Source: Nostoc sp. CHAB 5715 (GTDB lineage Bacteria; Cyanobacteriota; Cyanobacteriia; Cyanobacteriales; Nostocaceae). From it: DNA of 9,422 nucleotides. A model generated the notes under the pieces. The model was not told the DNA's origin and made no database searches. It saw nothing but the letters and a program-made list of their open reading frames with translations. The position numbers and the translations under genes are program-made. Within the stretch, counting starts at the first letter, position 1. Every line of letters begins with the position of its first letter. Shown piece by piece: positions 5,870-9,422 of this stretch. Location of the stretch: contig NZ_JAIVFR010000187.1 in NCBI RefSeq assembly GCF_020829685.1, positions 1-9,422 of the forward strand, written 5' to 3'.

Positions 5870-6070
5870 ATGCCCTATCGAGAGAATCTCAATAGGTGGT
5901 TAGTTGTGCGTTTGCTTGCCAACATGCAACGAGTTGTTGTGGCTCGTTTCCGAACACAATCGGATGCTGATGGGTATTTGCAGGTTATTAAACGCTTAAT
6001 CCCGGATGGGAAATTTTTGGTAGTGTTTGATGGCGACACCAAATCTGAAATTTGTAAAGATTGCAGATAA
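5870..6070 (+). CDS. Conserved-looking 66-residue cyanobacterial hypothetical protein
   Basis: MPYRENLNRWLVVRLLANMQ opens a 66-residue protein that continues with VVVARFRTQSDADGYLQVIK (22-41) and ends in a short acidic stretch (FDGDTKSE) plus two cysteines in CKDC (62-65). I recall similar short basic proteins in other cyanobacteria but no named function. The pattern of a beta-strand with basic ends, then a helix, then a strand (KFLVVFD) could be a small alpha/beta fold. There is no signal peptide or membrane segment. GGAG lies 11 nt before the ATG. The stop is 57 bp before lysS on the same strand with no terminator between, so co-transcription with lysS is likely. Confidence 0.7.
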   Translation: MPYRENLNRWLVVRLLANMQRVVVARFRTQSDADGYLQVIKRLIPDGKFLVVFDGDTKSEICKDCR

Positions 6071-6093
6071 TCGCCCTACTTGATTGCAGCATT

Positions 6094-6099
6094 TATAAT
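6094..6099 (+). promoter_or_regulatory. Possible -10 element before lysS
   Basis: A TATAAT hexamer lies in the 57-bp gap between the 66-residue gene and lysS, 29 bp before the lysS ATG. No matching -35 is visible at 16-18 bp spacing, so this could be a weak internal promoter or chance in an A/T-rich gap. Confidence 0.25.
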
Positions 6100-6127
6100 T
6101 AATCTTGCCCCCTGAAAGTTCGTTACC

Positions 6128-7813
6128 ATGTCGGAAGAAGATATCCGGGCCGCAAGGCTGGAGAAAGTAGAACAACTCAAGCAGCTAGGGACTAATCCCT
6201 ACGCCTATCGTTGGGAATCTACCCATCATGCAGCGCAGTTGCAAGAAAAGTTTGCCGATTTAGCCAGTGGTGAAGAAGTTGATTTAGAAGTTGCGATCGC
6301 TGGACGCATTATGGCGCGTCGCGTTTTTGGTAAACTGGCTTTCTTCACTTTACAAGATGAAACTGGCACAATTCAGCTTTATTTGGATAAAAATCGCATC
6401 CAAGAAGGCATGGCAGATATTGATGCTGATGCCTTCAATCACTTAAAACAACTCACAGATGCAGGCGATATCCTGGGAGTTAAAGGTACTATTAAACGGA
6501 CTGAAAAGGGCGAGTTATCTGTCTACGTTAAACAATATACTATCCTGACTAAATCCCTGTTGCCCCTACCCGACAAGTGGCATGGATTAACGGATGTTGC
6601 CAAGCGCTACCGTCAGCGCTACGTTGACTTGATTGTTAACCCGGAAGTGCGGCAGACTTTCCGCCGTCGCGCCCAAATCACTGCCGGGATTCGTCGTTAT
6701 TTGGAAGAACTAGATTTTCTGGAAATTGAAACGCCAGTTTTGCAAAGTGAGACTGGAGGTGCAGATGCACGTCCATTTATCACCTACCACAACACTTTAG
6801 AAATGGAGTTGTATCTGCGAATTGCGACCGAACTCTATCTGAAACGGTTGATTGTGGGTGGTTTTGAAAAGGTGTTTGAAGTAGGGCGAATTTTCCGCAA
6901 TGAAGGAATTTCGACTCGACACAATCCGGAATTTACGATGATTGAAATTTACCAAGCCTACGCCGATTACAATGATATGATGGCGTTGACTGAGGGGATT
7001 ATTACCACTGTCGCCCAAGAGGTACTCGGCACATTGCAAATCACTTACCAAGGGGAACCTATAGATTTAACACCACCTTGGCGGCGAGTGACAATGCACG
7101 ATTTAGTTAAAGAATTTACAGGCTTGGATTTTAATTCGTTCCAAACTTTGGAAGAAGCAAAAACAGCAAGTAAAAATGCTGGGATTCCTGGTGTAGATGA
7201 AGCAAAATCAATTGGTAAGTTACTGAATTTAGCTTTTGAAGAGAAGGTAGAAGCTAATTTAATTCAACCTACCTTTGTAATTGATTACCCAGTAGAAATT
7301 TCGCCTCTAGCAAAACCTCACCGTTCTCAAGCTGGCTTGGTGGAAAGATTTGAGTTATTTATCGTAGGACGAGAAACTGGCAACAGCTTCTCAGAACTTA
7401 CCGATCCTATCGATCAAAGAGAACGCCTAGAAGCCCAAGCCCAAAGAAAAGCTGCTGGCGACTTAGAAGCCCAAGGTGTAGATGAAGACTTTTTGACAGC
7501 TTTAGAATACGGTATGCCGCCTACGGGTGGTTTAGGGATTGGGATTGATCGGTTGGTAATGTTATTAACTGATTGTGCCAGTATTCGGGATGCGATCGCC
7601 TTCCCCCTACTCAAGCCCGAAGGCAGCGTTATTAAGCAATTTACCTATGAGCCAAAAACTCAAACACTAACTATTGAATTTGATAGTGGAAGTGTTTACG
7701 AGTATTTCAAAGTACCTCCCAGTGTCAAGGAAGACTTAGACAATGCACCGTCTAAAGGTCAATACTTTAACAAGTTTATTAAAGGGAAATTTAAGTTTGA
7801 ACAGTTGAGCTAG
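6128..7813 (+). CDS. lysS: Lysyl-tRNA synthetase, class II, with C-terminal KTSC domain
   Basis: A 561-residue enzyme that charges tRNA-Lys with lysine using ATP in the cytoplasm. The N-terminal OB-fold anticodon-binding domain covers about residues 54-145 ([20 protein letters not shown] at 58-77). The class II catalytic core follows: motif 1 near 183-204 ending in EIETPVL, motif 2 [15 protein letters not shown] (256-270) with R257 and E259, NSFSELTDP (419-427), and motif 3 [13 protein letters not shown] (468-480) with R475. The usual LysRS end, AFPLLKPE, is at 491-498. Residues 500-561 add a KTSC domain, with VYEYFKVP (523-530) carrying the YxY motif; this explains why it is longer than the usual 500 or so residues. 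KTSC is named from its place at the end of some LysRS proteins and its role is unknown. No clear Shine-Dalgarno precedes the ATG. It is intact. Confidence 0.97.
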   Translation: MSEEDIRAARLEKVEQLKQLGTNPYAYRWESTHHAAQLQEKFADLASGEEVDLEVAIAGRIMARRVFGKLAFFTLQDETGTIQLYLDKNRIQEGMADIDADAFNHLKQLTDAGDILGVKGTIKRTEKGELSVYVKQYTILTKSLLPLPDKWHGLTDVAKRYRQRYVDLIVNPEVRQTFRRRAQITAGIRRYLEELDFLEIETPVLQSETGGADARPFITYHNTLEMELYLRIATELYLKRLIVGGFEKVFEVGRIFRNEGISTRHNPEFTMIEIYQAYADYNDMMALTEGIITTVAQEVLGTLQITYQGEPIDLTPPWRRVTMHDLVKEFTGLDFNSFQTLEEAKTASKNAGIPGVDEAKSIGKLLNLAFEEKVEANLIQPTFVIDYPVEISPLAKPHRSQAGLVERFELFIVGRETGNSFSELTDPIDQRERLEAQAQRKAAGDLEAQGVDEDFLTALEYGMPPTGGLGIGIDRLVMLLTDCASIRDAIAFPLLKPEGSVIKQFTYEPKTQTLTIEFDSGSVYEYFKVPPSVKEDLDNAPSKGQYFNKFIKGKFKFEQLS

Positions 7814-7840
7814 TAAGTACTATTCACTATTCAACAGTCG

Positions 7841-7878
7841 GGTGCGTTAGGCAAAGCCATAGCGCACCATTTTTATTT
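7841..7878 (+). terminator. Rho-independent terminator of lysS
   Basis: GGTGCGTTA (7841-7849) pairs with TAGCGCACC (7860-7868) with one T-G wobble, and GGC (7850-7852) pairs with GCC (7856-7858), leaving one bulged A and the loop AAA. The stem is followed by ATTTTTATTT. It lies 27 bp after the lysS stop. The GTGCGTTAG core is shared with the palindrome after the M48 gene. Confidence 0.85.
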
Positions 7879-7937
7879 ACCTAAGTTGCACTCACTTATT
7901 TCTATATGATATTCTTTTAAAGGAATAATATAATTGA

Positions 7938-8042
7938 CATTCTTTATACGGAACTAGTGATGAAATTGATGAAATTGATCTGTTGGATTTAGCTGAGGAA
8001 GTGCTGGATAAATTAACAAAAATATTGGAATTATTGTTATAA
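7938..8042 (+). pseudogene. Short open stretch without a start, possible gene remnant
   Basis: This frame is open for 34 codons but has no ATG, GTG or TTG near its upstream stop. It reads in part DEIDEIDLLDLAEEVLDKLT, then KILELLL and a stop: acidic, helical and protein-like. The DEIDEID part comes from two tandem GATGAAATT units (7959-7976). It is in the same frame as the 45-codon ORF at 8103 but separated from it by two stops. It may be a decayed small gene or an unrelated helical stretch; no family was recognised. Confidence 0.25.
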
Positions 8043-8102
8043 GTTTTATTTTTGTGTACAGAGAAAAACCATTTATATTAACTAACTATCGGCAAATTAA
8101 TC

Positions 8103-8240
8103 ATGATAGAAGAAGTTATAGATTTATTATTGGAAATATTGGTAAAAACCTCACATAGTTCTGCTGATAAGAAGATAGTTTATCCTTTACTGCAAGATAA
8201 TTTAGACAAACTAAATATAGGAATCGTATTTGATTTTTGA
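8103..8240 (+). CDS. 45-residue small ORF, hypothetical or gene remnant
   Basis: ATG at 8103 to TGA at 8240 encodes MIEEVIDLLLEILVKTSHSS, then ADKKIVYPLLQDNLDKLNIG and IVFDF. The IVYPLLQDNLDKLN string resembles a segment I recall from cyanobacterial CHAT/TPR-type proteins (VYPLLxxNxDKLD), so it could be a fragment left by gene decay, or a genuine tiny protein. There is no Shine-Dalgarno. The nearest neighbours are the open stretch at 7938 and a heptamer array 16 bp downstream. Confidence 0.35.
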   Translation: MIEEVIDLLLEILVKTSHSSADKKIVYPLLQDNLDKLNIGIVFDF

Positions 8241-8256
8241 AATTATTTACGTAGGC

Positions 8257-8291
8257 GGGGAGTGGGGAGTAGGGAGTAGGGAATAAGGAAT
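8257..8291. repeat. Heptanucleotide array, unit GGGGAGT, five copies
   Basis: Five units lie head to tail: GGGGAGT, GGGGAGT, AGGGAGT, AGGGAAT, AAGGAAT. Substitutions accumulate from left to right, as if the array is decaying at its right end or growing at its left. The family is related in composition to the G-rich tract inside the helicase-like gene. Confidence 0.8.
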
Positions 8292-8447
8292 TAGGCTTTT
8301 CGAGTTGTACCGAGCTTTTTCAGAAATCAAATATTAGTCCTATATGTATAAATCCTTGCTAGCAAAATTAAAACCGCAATCATAATTTATTAGTACTTAT
8401 AGAATTACATAATGAGTTGATGTAATATAAGCATATTTTCTATATTT
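8292..8447. other. A/T-rich spacer without recognised genes
   Basis: Between the heptamer array and the second MITE-like element I see only a 7-bp inverted repeat, ATTACAT (8404-8410) with ATGTAAT (8420-8426), and the string CATATTTTCTAT (8432-8443), which also occurs just outside element copy 1. No ORF or RNA gene is supported. Confidence 0.4.
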
Positions 8448-8630
8448 CAATACAGTTCAGTTAAGCAAAGCGCAACCCAACAAAGCCACGAAAATGTTGG
8501 GTTTCGGTCCTCAAACGCCACTTGCTTCTCCCAAGGGGAGACGCTGCGCGAACAAGTCGGGAAACGCAAGGGCGCAGGGCTGCCCCAACCTACGCAGTTT
8601 AAGGTTTTTGGCGTTAAACCAAGCGTATTG
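8448..8630 (-). mobile_element. MITE-like dispersed element, copy 2 (inverted)
   Basis: A 183-bp copy of the element at 4680-4909 in opposite orientation. The right end AAACCAAGCGTATTG (8616-8630) matches the terminal repeat of copy 1 with one mismatch. The left end begins CAATAC (8448-8453) and is a shortened, diverged terminal repeat. Relative to copy 1 it lacks about 40 bp near the left end, including one subterminal repeat, and has a 25-bp insertion at 8528-8552. The 9-bp AACCCAACA/TGTTGGGTT hairpin is kept. It is non-coding and lies 75 bp upstream of the beta-lactamase-like gene's promoter. Confidence 0.7.
8528..8552. repeat. 25-bp mini-palindrome inserted in element copy 2
   Basis: Copy 1 reads, on the matching strand, CCACTTGCTTCAAGTCGG; copy 2 reads the same bases but is interrupted after GCTT by 25 extra bases starting CTCCCAAGGGGAGACGCTG and ending GCGCGAA. 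The start of the insert is a hairpin (CTCCC with GGGAG or GGGGAG). The exact edge is uncertain by one base because a C is shared. This sequence type recurs in Nostoc genomes as a small dispersed palindrome, from memory. Confidence 0.7.
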
Positions 8631-8697
8631 TTCTATATTCTAGGTTGTAATTTTTTATAAAAATTCTTGTTTACAATATCCCAGAGAATATCTTATT

Positions 8698-8720
8698 AAT
8701 ATCTCTTGACATGAGATATT
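8698..8720. promoter_or_regulatory. Palindromic operator candidate over the -35 region
   Basis: AATATCTC (8698-8705) and GAGATATT (8713-8720) are perfect 8-bp inverted half-sites separated by TTGACAT, which holds the -35 hexamer. A dimeric repressor bound here would block RNA polymerase. The half-sites do not look like the BlaI/MecI operator. The palindrome could also be chance in A/T-rich DNA. Confidence 0.5.
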
Positions 8721-8734
8721 TTAGTGATTATTAT
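8706..8734 (+). promoter_or_regulatory. Sigma-70-type promoter for the beta-lactamase-like gene
   Basis: A perfect -35 TTGACA (8706-8711) and a -10 TATTAT (8729-8734, one mismatch to consensus) are separated by exactly 17 bp. Transcription would start near 8741, leaving a leader of about 70 nt before the ATG at 8811. This is the best full promoter in the window. Confidence 0.7.
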
Positions 8735-8810
8735 GTCAATCAATCCGGATTTGATTAACTTTTTCGGAAAATCTCTGTAAATAAATCCAACACTATCTTC
8801 ACAGCACTAC

Positions 8811-9422
8811 ATGAAACTACGCTGGTTTTTACTAAGCCTTATAAGTATTCTTTTACTATCGTCCCCAGTAAAAGCGAATCCTAATACGAATCAAATTGGC
8901 AACGTAAATGACTGGAGTGCAAATCAATCTAATTTACAACTACCAAAACTTAAATTTATTCCTCCGGTTCCTCTAAGCGATCCTGTCAACCCAATAAATG
9001 CTTCTAAATTCACTGGTGTAGTTCCTCTAGGACGCGAGATATTAGAACTAAAAACTCCTATTAAAGCATTAATGGCTCGCTATAGATTCCTCACTCCCGG
9101 AATCTTTTTTATGAACTTAGAAACAGGGGATTATTTTAGTTTTAATGGTGATAAAGCTTTTTCAGCCGCTAGCACAATTAAGTATCCGATTTTGATTGCT
9201 TTATTTCAGGAAGTAGATGCAGGGAGAATCAAACTAGGCGAAACTTTGGTGATGCGACGGAAACATGTCACTGGCGGTTCTGGAAATATGCAGTATCAAC
9301 GAGTGGGAACTAAGGTTAGTCTCTTGCAAACTGCAACCAAGATGATGACTATTAGCGATAATACTGCTACAAATATGATTATCGACCGCTTAGGCGGTGT
9401 ATCTAAATTAAATCAAAAGTTT
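8811..9422 (+). CDS. Secreted serine beta-lactamase/penicillin-binding-like hydrolase, 3' end outside the window
   Basis: ATG at 8811 begins a frame open to the window's end, 204 residues. Residues 1-22 form a signal peptide (MKLRW, hydrophobic LLSLISILLLSS, cleavage after VKA); there is no lipobox cysteine. A Pro/Asn-rich linker (23-80) leads to the catalytic domain. The active-site tetrad S121-T-I-K124 lies in FSAASTIKYPIL (117-128), and the SDN motif is S182-D-N184 in TISDNTATNMI (180-190). The spacing of 61 residues fits class A beta-lactamases and related serine hydrolases, as does GGSGN (155-159). The KTG motif and any general-base glutamate would lie beyond the edge, so true beta-lactamase activity cannot be judged; a role in peptidoglycan handling is equally possible. 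No clear Shine-Dalgarno is seen. Confidence 0.85.
   Translation, partial: MKLRWFLLSLISILLLSSPVKANPNTNQIGNVNDWSANQSNLQLPKLKFIPPVPLSDPVNPINASKFTGVVPLGREILELKTPIKALMARYRFLTPGIFFMNLETGDYFSFNGDKAFSAASTIKYPILIALFQEVDAGRIKLGETLVMRRKHVTGGSGNMQYQRVGTKVSLLQTATKMMTISDNTATNMIIDRLGGVSKLNQKF

Noticed and set aside
6797..7614. Two minus-strand ORFs within lysS (6797-7051 and 7414-7614)
   Set aside because: Both are antisense to conserved catalytic motifs of lysS and have no features of their own.
7934..7962. TTGACA promoter ahead of the small ORFs
   Set aside because: No acceptable -10 lies 16-18 bp downstream of the TTGACA at 7934.
8404..8426. Short inverted repeat ATTACAT/ATGTAAT as an operator or terminator
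   Set aside because: Only 7 bp in A/T-rich DNA, no T-run and no adjacent gene start; likely chance.

Overview
The window looks like chromosomal DNA of a filamentous, probably heterocyst-forming cyanobacterium of the Nostoc/Anabaena type. Four observations support this. There are seven copies of the HIP1 octamer GCGATCGC (318, 382, 1690, 2778, 4945, 6293, 7592). Heptanucleotide tandem arrays of the kind known from heterocystous cyanobacteria lie between genes and once inside a gene. Short palindromic and MITE-like dispersed repeats fill the spacers. The gene families are typical of cyanobacteria (Uma2 nuclease, PEP-CTERM protein, lysyl-tRNA synthetase with a C-terminal KTSC domain). No phage, CRISPR, rRNA or tRNA signal was seen.

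Layout, left to right: the first 14 codons of a minus-strand MGEAKRRK-type small protein (1-42). A minus-strand, GTG-started, 526-residue protein related to Rad3/DinG helicases whose nucleotide-binding motifs look degenerate (158-1738), with a G-rich minisatellite encoding a Pro/Ala/Ser linker. A divergent spacer made almost wholly of two opposed heptamer arrays (1794-1925). An M48 zinc metalloprotease (1939-2901) with a hairpin terminator. A minus-strand secreted PEP-CTERM protein (3131-3877). A small secreted LTxxQ protein (4187-4612). A repeat block with a 15-bp hairpin, a 230-bp MITE-like element and a perfect 22-bp hairpin that can terminate transcription both ways. A minus-strand Uma2 nuclease (5005-5562). 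A promoter and structured leader, then a 66-residue small protein (5870-6070) and lysS (6128-7813), probably co-transcribed, closed by a strong terminator at 7841. About 1 kb of gene-poor DNA follows, with two short ORF remnants, a decaying heptamer array, and an inverted second copy of the MITE-like element (8448-8630). A well-formed promoter overlapped by a palindrome then leads into a secreted serine beta-lactamase/penicillin-binding-like protein that runs off the right edge (8811-9422).

The genes do not form one pathway; this is a mosaic of housekeeping (lysS), envelope (M48 protease, PEP-CTERM, LTxxQ and beta-lactamase-like proteins) and accessory (Uma2, helicase-like) genes. The most informative part is the non-coding structure. 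Two inverted copies of one MITE-like element bracket the Uma2-lysS block, and each carries its own related mini-palindrome at a different internal site. Heptamer arrays occupy the divergent regulatory region. I see no clear evidence of a wholly new multi-gene system; the best leads are the degenerate helicase-like protein, the element pair, and the structured leader ahead of the 66-residue protein.
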